From: Globodera rostochiensis
Taxonomy: Eukaryota > Nematoda > Chromadorea > Rhabditida > Heteroderidae
Assembly: GCA_018350325.1 (NCBI GenBank)
Contig: JAEVLN010000014.1
Coordinates: 1,266,001-1,330,000, forward strand
Direction of reading: 5' to 3'
DNA: 64,000 bases
Shown here: positions 17,207 to 27,423 of the stretch, piece after piece
Layout: every line of letters begins with the position of its first letter
How positions within the stretch are numbered: the first letter of the stretch is position 1
Translations under genes and position numbers: made by a program
Notes under the pieces: model-generated
Seen by the model: only the letters and a program-made list of their open reading frames with translations
Database searches by the model: none
Told to the model about the DNA's origin: nothing

Positions 17207-17860
17207 TTTTTAATCGTTGGTTTTTTGTTCTTAAAACTTTTTTAATAGAAAGAGATCACAAAAGGTCGGACACCAAAACTTTGACAACATTTTGCGTCAA
17301 ATTTGTTTTTTTTACTGTCCGACCTCTCAAAATTCCCAACACATCTAACTCAAAAATGTAAAGGTATTTTATTTTCTTGAAAATTAAACGCTTTTCCACA
17401 AACAACAAAGAAAAAGCAATATTATCTTTTATGCACAATTAAAATATTGTATTTTTGCTGCTGTCTGAGTAAAGTCAATTTCGGCAAAAAGCGCCAAACA
17501 CTGGCGAATATGAGACAATATGAAAGGGTTTCAAATGATTGGAAGTGACTGAGTATTGTATGGAGGAAAGGCGGGGATGCCCCGCCGTGCTAACCGGATG
17601 TGAAAAAAATGGACATATGAAGGGTCTTTAGATTTTCAGGGTTTTGAGACAAGTTCAGGGATAAAATGGGCAGGAGTGTTGCAAAATCGAGGGGGGGGGA
17701 GAGAATACGAGCAAATGAAACAATTCAACGGGAAGTGAGCAGAACTTCAAATTGGCATCAAAATTCAGTTCAAATGGATTGAGATCAAGGTTTAAAAAAA
17801 TCTCGAGTCAAATCGTTCTTTTATCTTACGCTTTTGCTCTCGAAGAATCGATGCCTAAAT
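17207..17860. other. Intergenic, no gene seen
   Basis: About 650 AT-rich bases between the fucosyltransferase 3' end and the bc1 subunit 5' end, both on the minus strand. The region probably holds the fucosyltransferase 3' UTR and the promoter or leader acceptor of the bc1 gene. No coding unit is supported. Confidence 0.55.
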
Positions 17861-20800
17861 TTATTTTGCGTTGCTCCAACGGCGGGCGAATTCGTTCCCG
17901 TCGCATTGCGATTGGCGCTCGTACCATTCGACAGCGTTCAGAGTGGGCGGCGGCATCGGCGACGAATTGTTTTGGGCATTAACCAAACGCTCACAGAGAG
18001 CGCATTGGCCCAAAAAAGCAAATTCCGTCGCGTTATTTTGCCATAAACACGGTTTAACCCAAAAGTTTACCGATTCGAAAGCCTTGGTGATTCCACGGTG
18101 CAATGGACCAATTTTGTGCTCGCCACTCGAAGTACTTGAGGTACTCGTCGGGATTGTTCATCAGAAAGTTGAGGTGGTCGGCCATCGCTTTGGGCGATTC
18201 AAATTGGTCCATGGCAATGTACGAATTGTTGGGGACGATGCTGAACAAAAGTTGTGGGAAAAATACAAAAATTTGCATTGACTAAAATTCAGGACAAATT
18301 CAGCGTCGATAATTTTTTTGTTTTGCTTTGCACCAAACAGTGAGTTTTTAAAAAAATATTTGCGTTCCAAATTCGTCTGAATCGTCCACCCGACCAACCG
18401 ACCCCTCATAAATGTACTTGCGCATTACAATTGGCACGGACGGAAGTTGGTAACGGCTCCAATACTTTTCGGTGACGTATTCCCTGAAAGCGACGGCAGA
18501 TGAACAACGCGTTTTATAATTGATCATTGATTTTGTTTTCAGATTAGAACAATTATAAAAATTGGATAGCCAATTCAAGAAACGGTCCAACCACCAATTC
18601 GATATTTTTTAAATCAGCTGTTTGATTGCAATTTTTTAGATCAAAAGTCGTCTTGGATCACGACTCACCTGCAAATGTCATTTTCGGCAGCTATAAAGAA
18701 GTAGTGAGCGGCGAACACGTGGTCGCAGGACGGCTCAGTGCGCGGACAGAGCTGTTGGCCCTCCTCCGTTTTGGCACATTTGCCGCCAACGTTTATCAGA
18801 AAGTGCCTGAATTTATTCATTTTTTATTGCGTCCAGGGTCGAGGTTGGTCCACGATCGAACCTAATGATCGACAGCGATTGTACGTTTTGAACATGCTCA
18901 TCGGATCATAATCGGGTGTAGCGGGGGGCAAAAGCGGAAGGAAAGTGTACTTACTTAGAAAGTGCCTCCACCGCCAGTTCCCGCTTCGACTCGGTGTGAC
19001 AGTTCGACACGAACCAAACGGCGCCCCGCACCCTTTTGTCCTTCAGAATGGTCGCCCGATCGGTGGGCAGGCGAACCGGCGAAAACCGTAATTATTTTTG
19101 TGTACTTTGGACTTTATTTAGATATCAAATCAATGTTTTGGTCCCTGATTGCAGAAAATAAACCAAAAAAACAAAACAAATTCATTTTTATAGAAAAGTA
19201 AAAGCAACCGAAAAGCCGAGACGACGCGTTTCCTCGGGGGGCACCCAAAAACCGCCGTAAGGCATCGGAAAATCGGAGGAACGCAAATACGTCATTGTCC
19301 AGTGGAAGAACTTGTCGGCTTAAAATGGACATTTTGTAACCAAAATTTGTTGGTTGTCCCTGCTGTCAAACACATATATTTTTATGCAGGGGCGTAGCCA
19401 GAAAAAAATTTCGGAGGGGGGAATTTCGGGAAAAATTTTTTGATTTTTGATGGCAATTTGTTAAGAAAATTGATCAAAAAATTGTAAAAGTGCAAAACAA
19501 AAGGGTCCCCCCTCTTGTTTTTTTTTCTTCAAATTTCATTTCGGGGGGGGGGGGGGAATTCCCCTGATTCCCCCCCCCCCTGGATACGCCACTGTTTTTA
19601 TGTCTGAGCTCACACTTTTTTGAAATCCAAAAATTTAGTTTTGTTATTCTCAGAGCCAATCGGAGAAAATATGGGGAATGGAGAAGAATAAATGAAAAAT
19701 AAAGCCACGGCTTACCCGCCTTTTCGAGCTTTTTCGACTGGTAGTAATATGTCAAAGTGCTCGGATTCTCCTGGCTGAAAAACACATTCACCGCGTTGGC
19801 CTTGAACGCATTTTGTTCCGGAAAGTCCGGTTGAACGGAACGATCAGCGAGTTTTGAGGACGACAACGCGGAGGGCATCGTCCATTTTATGTCCGGAATG
19901 TGATAAACGACGGCGTCAGCGTGGCCCAACGCGCGTCGGTCGTAGGTGAGAAAGCACTGCTCGGAGAAGGGGCAGTCCGAGTGCAATTTGAGCGAATTGT
20001 GACGAAACACCGGCGTCCACAGCAAAATCACCGGCTTTGTGGGGGGAGGAACTTCTGGAAAATCATTTTTGGGTTTGGTTTTTAGCCACGAGAACCCCTC
20101 TCAGCAACAACAATTTCTAACAGTGCGTTCTTTTGTTTTCAATTGAATTAGGCCTGAAACCCGGTCAAACTCGAAATCCGATTTGAAAACCCTTAAAACC
20201 TTTTTTAAAATCGAATACCTATTAAAGCGTCACTTTCCAGCGTCGTATTTTTAAACTCGAACACGTAACCGTCCACGGATCGATCGTACAAAACCCAACA
20301 GAGCAAAATGACCGAAAAGACCAAAAACAAAAAAGAGAAGTGCCATTTGAACATTTGCGCGGTTTTCGTTTGGGGCCACTGATTGTCCGCGGGCGGAGAC
20401 TGCGAGGAAAGGACAGCCAGAGGGCATTCGATCAATGGGACTGAATCGGGAGGCATTTGCTAAAAATTGAAACGTTTCAAAGTACAAAAACGAATAAACA
20501 GTTCTAGTGCATTTTACGCGACCCAGGAATATTTTACGTCAATCCAAAATAAATGTTCAGCGTAAAATGTACTAGAACCGAACAAACAATACAAAAAACT
20601 AATAGCTTAGCCTATAGAGCAATCAAAATTGGGCGAATTCCAAAAAAAAAAACAATCTAATGAATGCGTAAAATTCAAGGCAGATTTTTTAATTGGCAAA
20701 ATAGCCGACAAACAGTTCTGCGAGTAAAATATCAATGGAGGATTAAAAATGGATCGGCCAAAATGTCCAATTAGGCATTAAAAGTGCGGCACTAATATTA

Positions 20801-20892
20801 AACACCCCGCGATAAATTCGAATGTAAAATAACACCCGAAAACTTCCGTTTAGGCTAAAATAAACAGGAACAATAAGCAAAAACTTACCATG
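17861..20892 (-). CDS. Alpha-1,3-fucosyltransferase (GT10), Golgi type II membrane protein
   Basis: Transfers fucose from GDP-fucose to N-glycan GlcNAc in the Golgi. A short N-terminal cytoplasmic part is followed by a membrane anchor (FSFLFLVFSVILLCWVLY), then exons carrying GT10 motifs: KPVILLWTPVF, CFLTYDRRALGHADAVVYHI, FFSQENPSTLTYYY, FHWTMTYLRSSDF, PMPYGGFW, KRVRGAVWFVSNC, YVTEKYWSRYQLPSVPIVM, and VPNNSYIAMDQFESPKAMAD. The C-terminus has an N-glycan site (NNAT) and a CALC pair. The long exon 19716-20054 and the exon at 20219-20456 are firm; several short exon edges between 18100 and 19320 are approximate. The coding start may be an exon that is only the ATG (20890-20892), because GTAAG follows directly and the next exon continues in frame (CAAATGCCTCCC). 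Otherwise the start is 20456. One intron holds a hAT-like MITE. Confidence 0.9.
19387..19594. mobile_element. hAT-like MITE, copy 1 (fucosyltransferase intron)
   Basis: Terminal inverted repeats CAGGGGCGTAGCCAG and (reverse complement of the right end) CAGTGGCGTATCCAG. The element is flanked on both sides by the 8-bp direct repeat TTTTTATG, as expected for hAT target duplications. It is 208 bp long with no coding capacity and holds G and C runs near each end. The interior (AATTGTAAAAGTGCAAAACA) is shared with the copies at 25656 and 38974. Confidence 0.9.
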
Positions 20893-21441
20893 TTCAGGTC
20901 GGTGGGGCTACAGCCGCAAAAATAATTGCTGAATTGTTTCTAATGGCAACAAATAAAATGGAAATAAAAAAACTAATGGACATTGAAAGGCCAAAATTGC
21001 TAATTAAATGTTGGACATTGAAAGACCAAAATTGCTAATTATTGTAAATGTATTAAATTATGGTTAGGTAATCATAATCACAAAGTTATATTAAACAACA
21101 TTCCATCGTGTAAAAAATATATAAATTCTTTCGTCAAATAATGTCCATTCTGTCAAGGCGACACGGACGAGAAGTGCAGTCGGTGCCTCACTGGGGAAGA
21201 GGTGCGAATTTCGACTTCGACTGAGCGCGACGAAGGCAACTTTATCTGACGACCTTTAAGCAAATTGCATTCAGCGTGATCCCGGGTTTTGTTTCACAGA
21301 CCGGTCCCGGCCAAATTAAAGAAAAGGGACAAATGGGCCAGAAGTTTTGAAAATTATCTTCGGCAGTTCCGGTCTGAGGCGTCGGACCAGATCACTCTAA
21401 CCAACTGGTTCTGACTCGTCCATCTCCCACCCCCCTTTTGC
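20893..21441. other. Intergenic, small tandem duplication
   Basis: Between the fucosyltransferase start and the pseudokinase 3' end. GGACATTGAAAG-CCAAAATTGCTAATTA is present twice in a row at about 20977-21042. I see no gene. Confidence 0.55.
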
Positions 21442-23680
21442 TTAATTTAGCGAAATGCCATCGTAACAAAACGTACGCAATACGCCACCCGCGCGATTGC
21501 CCATTTTCTTCTCCACCGCAGAATCAGCGCAATTTTTTTGCACAAAGTCAAAAACGGACTGCTTAACCCCAAAGTCCAGTGTCAAAAGGTCGGTGAATTC
21601 GATTCGTGCCGAAACAATTTCCGTGTAAAGAATGCGAAAGAGCGGTTCGGAGTCCGAGAACTTGAATCGATGCCTGAAAACCAAAACAAATTCCAATGAT
21701 CAGCATTGTCTCACTAAAAATTAAAAGAGAGTCCCACCGCTCCGAGGCGTAATTTGGGGGCATGAAAATTTGCACAATCAATTCCATGTCGTCCAATTTT
21801 TTCCATGTGTCGTCCCAATAGAATTCCGCTGGGATGTCCTTCTGAAATCAATCGCGCAGAATGTTCGTCTTTCTGTACAAAAGTCTGACCGTTTCAAGCA
21901 CATCGTAATTGGGCGAGTCGCTCTCCAATTTGAGGTGGTTGGCAAAGTCAACTTCGTCGATGAGATGTTTCCGCAGGAATTTGGAGTCCTCCTCCACCGT
22001 CGGGAGGCACCATTTTTTCATCTCCGCCGTTTTCGGCAACTCGGCAGCAGTGACGCGTCGTTTCGGTGTCAATGTGAGCAAACAGTCGCTGAGGAACAGC
22101 TTCAACTCCTCGCCACCGCTTTTGACCAGCCGAGAGCGAAGTTGCTGAGTGTTTGAGCAAAAATTCCAGCATTTTTATTGATGATGTTCTTGTCGGATCC
22201 AGAAATGCGTTCAAATGAACACGGACAAACGTCATGTAATCCAATAAATTTTGATACTTCACTTTCCCTCACCAGCATGTCGACGGTAAGCCAAATGAAA
22301 GGCATTTGCTCCTGATGCATTGCCATCGCAAAATTCTTATGCAACTTTTGGCTCTGCTCCTCCGGGTAGTAGGAAACCATCGCCAACACCAACACACCCA
22401 GCGACCAAATGTCGGCAGAGAATGAATATCCAACGCAGTCGGTCAGCGTTGTGCCAAAGTACAGATTGTGTTGCTGTGAATTGGCATAAAATGTACAAAA
22501 ACAGCAAATTCCATTAAAACAAAAACAAAAAAAAGATTTAACAAACCTTCTCAAAACTCATAAATTCCTCTCGGCCCACAGGCGATTTGCAGCAGCACAG
22601 CTCGTCGTCCAGAGACTCTTCGAAAAGTGCACGCGACTGGGCGAAGTGTCCGAGTTTGACGGTTCCGCCACGGGTGAGAAAAACGTTGTCCGGTTGAACA
22701 GCGCTAATTTGGGAAATGCCTAATTTGTTCCGGTTTAACCTGAGCTAATTCATAAAGCCAAGACGGGTCATGCCTGCCATGTTAATGTACAAGAAAAAGA
22801 CACACCGGTGAGAAATGCCAATTTTCTGCAAATAGTCGAGTGCCAAACACAACTGACGCAAAATTTTGGCGATAATTGTAACCGGAATTGGCTAAAATGC
22901 GTAATTGGGCATATTATCGGCTTGCGAAGAGAAAACCTCGGATTGCTTTCTCCGTTTGTACATCATCGACAGATTCTCCAGCACATACAAACGGGGCAAA
23001 ACCATGTGAAGGTCTCCGTTTGAGATGAAAAGGGCATGCAAATGCATAATATTCGCATGACGACAACTAAACAAAACCAATTTTAATAAATTTGAACAAT
23101 AATTTGTTCAATTAAACAATGAAAATACAAATTAATCGATGTTTCACAACAAATTAAAACATTTTTAGGACATACCGACACAGCACATACAACTCCATGA
23201 CCATGCGACGATAGAAGCGTGAAATTTTTGTTGTGTGTTGATGGTCGAGGTCGTTCTCCTGAACAGATTTACGTGCAATTGTCGACGGTATCTCTTTCAG
23301 AATCGCTTCAAAACGTCTTTGGAGGTAAATAGTTTTGATGACGCAACTTCTGTTCTCCAGTCCGTCGATGCTAAAGGCCGGGTCAGAGGCTTCGGCAAAA
23401 CGAACAATTCCAAACGCTCCGCGAGTAATGGACTCAGCTTAAAGAATATTTTAAACGGAAGCGGAAACCCGTTCGCCGAAGGCCCGGTAAAGGCTTTAAA
23501 AGACCAGACCAGTCGTTTACTAGGCATCCCGAAATGCCATCCGACGTGGTAGGACAGGTTCGCCTTCCACTTACTCTTCGTATAATTCTCAGCATTGGTC
23601 GGCCACACATCCCGAACGTCCACAGCGCACGTTTTGATCATCTCAGACACAAGTTCAAGCTGTTCACTGACGCAAGCCAT
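21442..23680 (-). CDS. Protein kinase-like protein, predicted pseudokinase
   Basis: Reads from MACVSEQLELVSEMIK. A kinase-like domain follows: a candidate ATP-lysine strand (STIARKSVQEND), an alpha-C-like helix (FYRRMVMELYVLCR), RHANIMHLHALFISNGDLHM, LRQLCLALDYLQKIGISHR, then across an intron AVQPDNVFLTRGGTVKLGHF, and the F-helix SADIWSLGVLVLAM. The C-lobe ends with FLSDCLLTLTPKRRVTAAE. The catalytic loop reads HRAVQPDN instead of HRDLKPEN and the DFG position reads GHF, so both essential aspartates are missing. About 150 further residues after the kinase domain are not recognised. I considered STRAD, NRBP and TBCK; none fits throughout, so no name is given. Exon edges between 22600 and 23160 are approximate. 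Confidence 0.75.
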
Positions 23681-24037
23681 CAGAGAACAAGCTGAGAAAA
23701 AACAAAATGGTAACACAAAATGCGAAAGCGACCGATATGAGTGTATTTAGACTCCAACAATAATACGGAAATGAATGAATCAGTGACAATTTACGGCAAA
23801 TAAAAACAGCTTCGCATAATATTATTAAATAAGCTACAAATAAAGAGAGAGAGAGAGAGTGAAGGGAAGCAATAGAAAAATGCAATAACAAAACTGACAA
23901 ATTGATAGCATATCAAATGACAATGCTGACAAACATGATAATAGGCATAACAAACGCTTCAATAAGAAACAAAATCCGACAAATAAATTTTGGTAGTTTT
24001 CCAAGGAAAGTCCATCCATCGTCGACGCCCCTCCCCC
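23681..24037. other. Short intergenic region with a GA microsatellite
   Basis: Lies between the pseudokinase start and the Nanos stop. It contains a GA run at about 23845-23861. No gene is seen; it could hold the Nanos 3' UTR, which in other animals is a target for translational control. Confidence 0.55.
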
Positions 24038-24928
24038 TTAAGTGTTGGTGTTGTTCAGTGGACAGAATTTCAGCGTGTGCGCCTTCTTCCCAGAAGCGTA
24101 GCACAGCGGACACTTCAGCTTGCGCAACTCCGGACAACTTAAAATTAAAAGGATTATCGCGAAGGACGGCGCAATTTTTGGGGAGTGTAAAGCAGTACCT
24201 CAAAATTTAGAAAACTGGAATTAACCATTCGAGGAAAACGTCTTTTTTTTAAGCTGTATAAAATGGCATTTGGCTCACGACCTACAAATCTTACATGACA
24301 TCCCCACGATCGTCTTTGGTTGTGTGCCCAACCCAAAATCCCGGATCAGTGGCACGCGGAAAGGAAATCCCGAGCTTCTGACAGTGACGCTTATACTGAA
24401 TGTAGCAGAACCCGCAAGTCTTCTGAGGCTGAATTCAATAAATAAAATTGTTATAACATTTGTGGGCATGTAAATAGTTCATAGTGAAACTGCAAACTCC
24501 CACCATAACACAACAAAAACATCATTTTAAAAAGTGCATCGGCGGTCCATTCAAACCATCCAAACTCGCGTATTTATTATTAAGATCATCCGAATCCCGT
24601 ATTCAGTGTTGTTCGATTGGTCAAATCGGAAATTGATAAAACCTAATGGCCCAAAGACACAAAATTGGATCTTAACGACACAAAAGCAAACCAGCGGCTT
24701 CCAAATGCCGATTTTCATGCTCATCATTTCTTCGGGAGATTCGTTGCTGCAAGAAGTGCTACCGTCTGCGGACGAGTTTCGGCTGCTCCCACGGGAAAAT
24801 CGGATGGGATCCGAAGAATCGTCACTGCTCCAAACTTTGAAGTCGCCCACATCCAAGTGACCGTCGCGAACCGGAGTCATCCAAAGTTTCAAACGTGACA
24901 TACGTTGGATTGAAGAAGAAGAAGGCAT
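24038..24928 (-). CDS. Nanos-type zinc-finger protein
   Basis: Germline translational repressor that normally acts with Pumilio. Three exons (24692-24928, 24295-24428, 24038-24137) join in frame to 156 residues. The N-terminal exon is serine-rich and unstructured. The C-terminal finger has both CCHC modules: C-x2-C...H-x10-C (KTCGFCYIQY ... GHTTKDDRGDVIC) and C-x2-C-x7-H-x4-C (KCPLCYASGKKAHTLKFCP). The second module is intact and typical. The spacing between the first Cys pair and its His is 26 residues, longer than the roughly 12 I expect from insect and vertebrate Nanos. A Pumilio/FBF gene lies in the same window (56661-59237). Confidence 0.9.
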
Positions 24929-26116
24929 TCAATTGATGAACGAAAATTGAAGGAATGGAATTGAGGCTGAATGTTTTTGTATTATCGTAAGGGGGTAAAA
25001 TAATCACAAATAATCACAAGTGCCGGGGTCTACGCGTACCTCTTTCAAAAGTGGTTAAATATATTACTAATTGAAAATGCGTGTAAATAGTGTCAGGGAA
25101 GGATCGAGAACCCGAGCCCCGGGATAAATCGGGATTTGCCGAGATCCTGGATTTCCGTTTTTTATTAAGTATTTTCGGTATTTCCTGTCCAGGTATAACT
25201 ACACTTTTCCAAATTTGTTTACGTCAAATGTATGCATTTATTTACCTAACACAGGATGTGTACGCAGTAGCTATTCAAATTTTTTATCAAAATGCGCGCC
25301 ATTCATTTGATTTTGTTTCCTAATACATATTTGAACTACCTATATATTATAGGCAGAAAAACAGTTTTCTTTAAATTTGATTGTTATGTACTAGAAATGT
25401 TCTCACAAATTAGCGCCTATCGACACCGCCACAAAGAATCTCGAGCATTAATGTTTATGTATTAAAACTTGAGTAAAAATATTTTAACAGAAATTGTTTG
25501 GGGCTATCATTTTTTCAAGCTAAACTGAATATATTACCACTGAGCTACCCAAAAAATCTCTCGAGCAGAGACTATTTGTTAAATATTTTATTAGATTAAC
25601 ATTAACAAAAAAAAATGTGTTTGTGTCATTTTAGTTAGTCAGTCAGTATATGATACAGGCCCGTATCCGAAAAGAAAAAGAGGGGAGACCCTATTGTTTT
25701 GCACTTTTACAATTTTTTGACCAATTTTCTTAACGAATTTCCATCAAAAATCAAAAAAATTTTCTCGACCCCTCCCATTCCTAAAAACCTTCAAAAAAAA
25801 AGGGCCGATTTTTTAAATTTTGGTTGAAAATTTCTTAACAAATCCAGTCAAAAGTTCAAAATTTTCTCGGCGGCGCCTATCGGCACCGCCGAGCCGCCCA
25901 AAAAATGAAGTGAAACGGAAAATGCACCCCCCAGAAATCGAGAAAAATTACTTTACAAAAATGCAATAAAAAGGAAAAAGTACACCCCTAAGAATCAACT
26001 TCCCCCCCCAAACCGAAAATTTTTTCTAGATACGGCCCTGATATGGTAGGAGGTAAATTAGTCAGAGGTCGTCGTTTAGTGTTTCGCTGAGGTCCGTCGT
26101 TGTTTTCCTCCTGCCG
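24929..26116. other. Transposon-rich intergenic DNA
   Basis: No gene supported. It contains the hAT-like MITE copy 2 (25656-26040) and repeated scraps such as GCGCCTATCG-CACCGCC (25410, 25870), which recur near 28857 and 52955. On the minus strand near 25536 there is a tRNA A-box-like GGTAGCTCAGTGGTA without a B box. Confidence 0.6.
25656..26040. mobile_element. hAT-like MITE, copy 2
   Basis: Starts CAGGCCCGTATCC and ends AGATACGGCCCTG, which are inverted repeats of each other. The flanks are ATATGATA and ATATGGTA (7 of 8 match), a worn 8-bp target duplication. The interior carries TTTTGCACTTTTACAATTTT and CAAAAATGCAATAAAAAGG, which also occur in copies 1, 3 and 4. It is the longest of the copies (385 bp). 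Confidence 0.85.
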
Positions 26117-26354
26117 AAATCGGAGTTTGATCTTTGGGTCATCGTCATCGTGATTCTATTTGCTGAGTTTCTTCACGAGTTGCTTCGCCTCCTTCAAGTA
26201 CTCCGATTCTTCCGCCACATTTTCATCTCCATATGAGTTCGCTGCCACTGCCTTTCCTAAGTGGATATTGGCTATTTGGAAATTGCATAAATTGGCTACC
26301 TCTTCGACGGGAATTGCGCATCCATTCTCTGATGGCACCACAAGGTCAATTAAT
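26117..26354 (-). pseudogene. Chimeric duplicate: glyoxalase 5' exon joined to RMD-1-like 3' end
   Basis: The stretch 26264-26391 is a diverged copy of the glyoxalase first exon and its upstream acceptor (compare 27275-27390), but the start ATG has become GTG. It runs straight into 26117-26264, a near-identical copy of the last part of the RMD-1-like gene plus flank (compare 29310-29458). Together they read LIDLVVPSENGCAIPVEEVA ... [11 protein letters not shown] and stop at 26156-26158. It may be a dead fragment, or it may be used as an alternative last exon of the glyoxalase gene (see that entry). Confidence 0.75.
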
Positions 26355-26493
26355 CTAAAAAAATGCCGGATCGGTCAAAAATAAAAATGGACAAACGCCC
26401 CACCTAACTCCTAGGGAAATAATTTAACTAGAAAAAGCAAATGCAAATTTTTGAATTTGTCAAGGGACAAATAAATAAAAGTCGACGCATCAC

Positions 26494-27343
26494 TCACACA
26501 CTGTTCGGGTTGAAAATCTCAATCCAGTAACCGTCCGGGTCCAAAATGAACGCCAGGCCCTTCATGCGTCCGTCGTCCGGTTTCTTGACAAACTTCACGC
26601 CCATCTGCTCGAATCGCGCGCAGGCCGCGTACACATCGGGCACCGCAATCCCAATGTGACCTAAAATGTGCACTTACCAGTAAAACCCTGTAAATAACCC
26701 GGCTTTTCTCACCGAATCCACGCGGATCCGAGTTTCCGTTGTGGTAGCCGGCAAAGTTTGGGTCGCATTCCCAATTGCTGAAACGTCAAAAATGGCATTC
26801 GAAAACATTAGAATGCCCAAAAGTCCGACTGAGTGAGTTCGATGGTCGAATGAGTGGAGAGAGCGAATTTCTTCTGTTCCGTCTCGTCTGCCGGGATTTC
26901 GTCCGATTTTTTATAGCCCACGAAAAAGAGAGAAAATTTTGCTTCCGGAAAGTCCAATTGCTTCAGAAGCCTTAAAAAGAACGTTTTTTGTGCACTGATA
27001 GCGTTCGTATGACTGACCGCATTCCGAGCACACTGGTGTAAAATGGAACGGATTTGCGCGGGTCTCGAATACGGTACATCGTTTGTTGAAAATAAAAGCC
27101 ATTTGTCGCCTCGTCCGGCTCCTTGACCAGATTCTTGATCTGAAACAGGAACAAACATTCTCATTCCACCAAATTAATATGTCGGCTTTTCGAAATTTGA
27201 GCGGGGAGTTCATATACAGTTTTTAAATTGCTTTTTCAGAAAAAAAACATTAGAAAGAACAAAAAACGCCTTCGTATTGGCTATTTGGACTATGCATTTG
27301 CAACCTCTTCGGTGGGAACGGCGCCTTCATTCTCCGATGTCAT
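26494..27343 (-). CDS. Lactoylglutathione lyase (glyoxalase I)
   Basis: Converts the methylglyoxal-glutathione adduct to S-lactoylglutathione, detoxifying a by-product of glycolysis. Five exons (27305-27343, 27018-27139, 26830-26970, 26713-26777, 26494-26660) join in frame to 177 residues, close to the 184 of human GLO1. Key blocks: [100 protein letters not shown]. The metal ligands (Gln in QQTM, Glu in IEL, His in FGHIGIA, Glu in WIEI) are present. The start ATG follows an acceptor-like TTTTTCAG at 27364, suggesting trans-splicing. A strong donor (GTGAGT) overlaps the stop codon and would join in frame to the chimeric exon 26156-26354, giving 242 residues. Confidence 0.92.
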
Positions 27344-27423
27344 CACACGGTCAATTAGTCTGAAAAATGCCGGATCCGTCAATATAAAAAAAGGGGGGGG
27401 GGAGTGCATTCGCTGACCAGAGA

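Noticed and set aside
21442..23680. Identification of the pseudokinase as TBCK or STRAD
   Set aside because: TBCK lacks the ATP-lysine region seen here and has a TBC domain that is absent; STRAD motifs around the catalytic loop differ.
25500..25570. tRNA-like A box (GGTAGCTCAGTGGTA, minus strand)
   Set aside because: No B box, no acceptor stem and no anticodon arm; at most a tRNA-derived repeat scrap.
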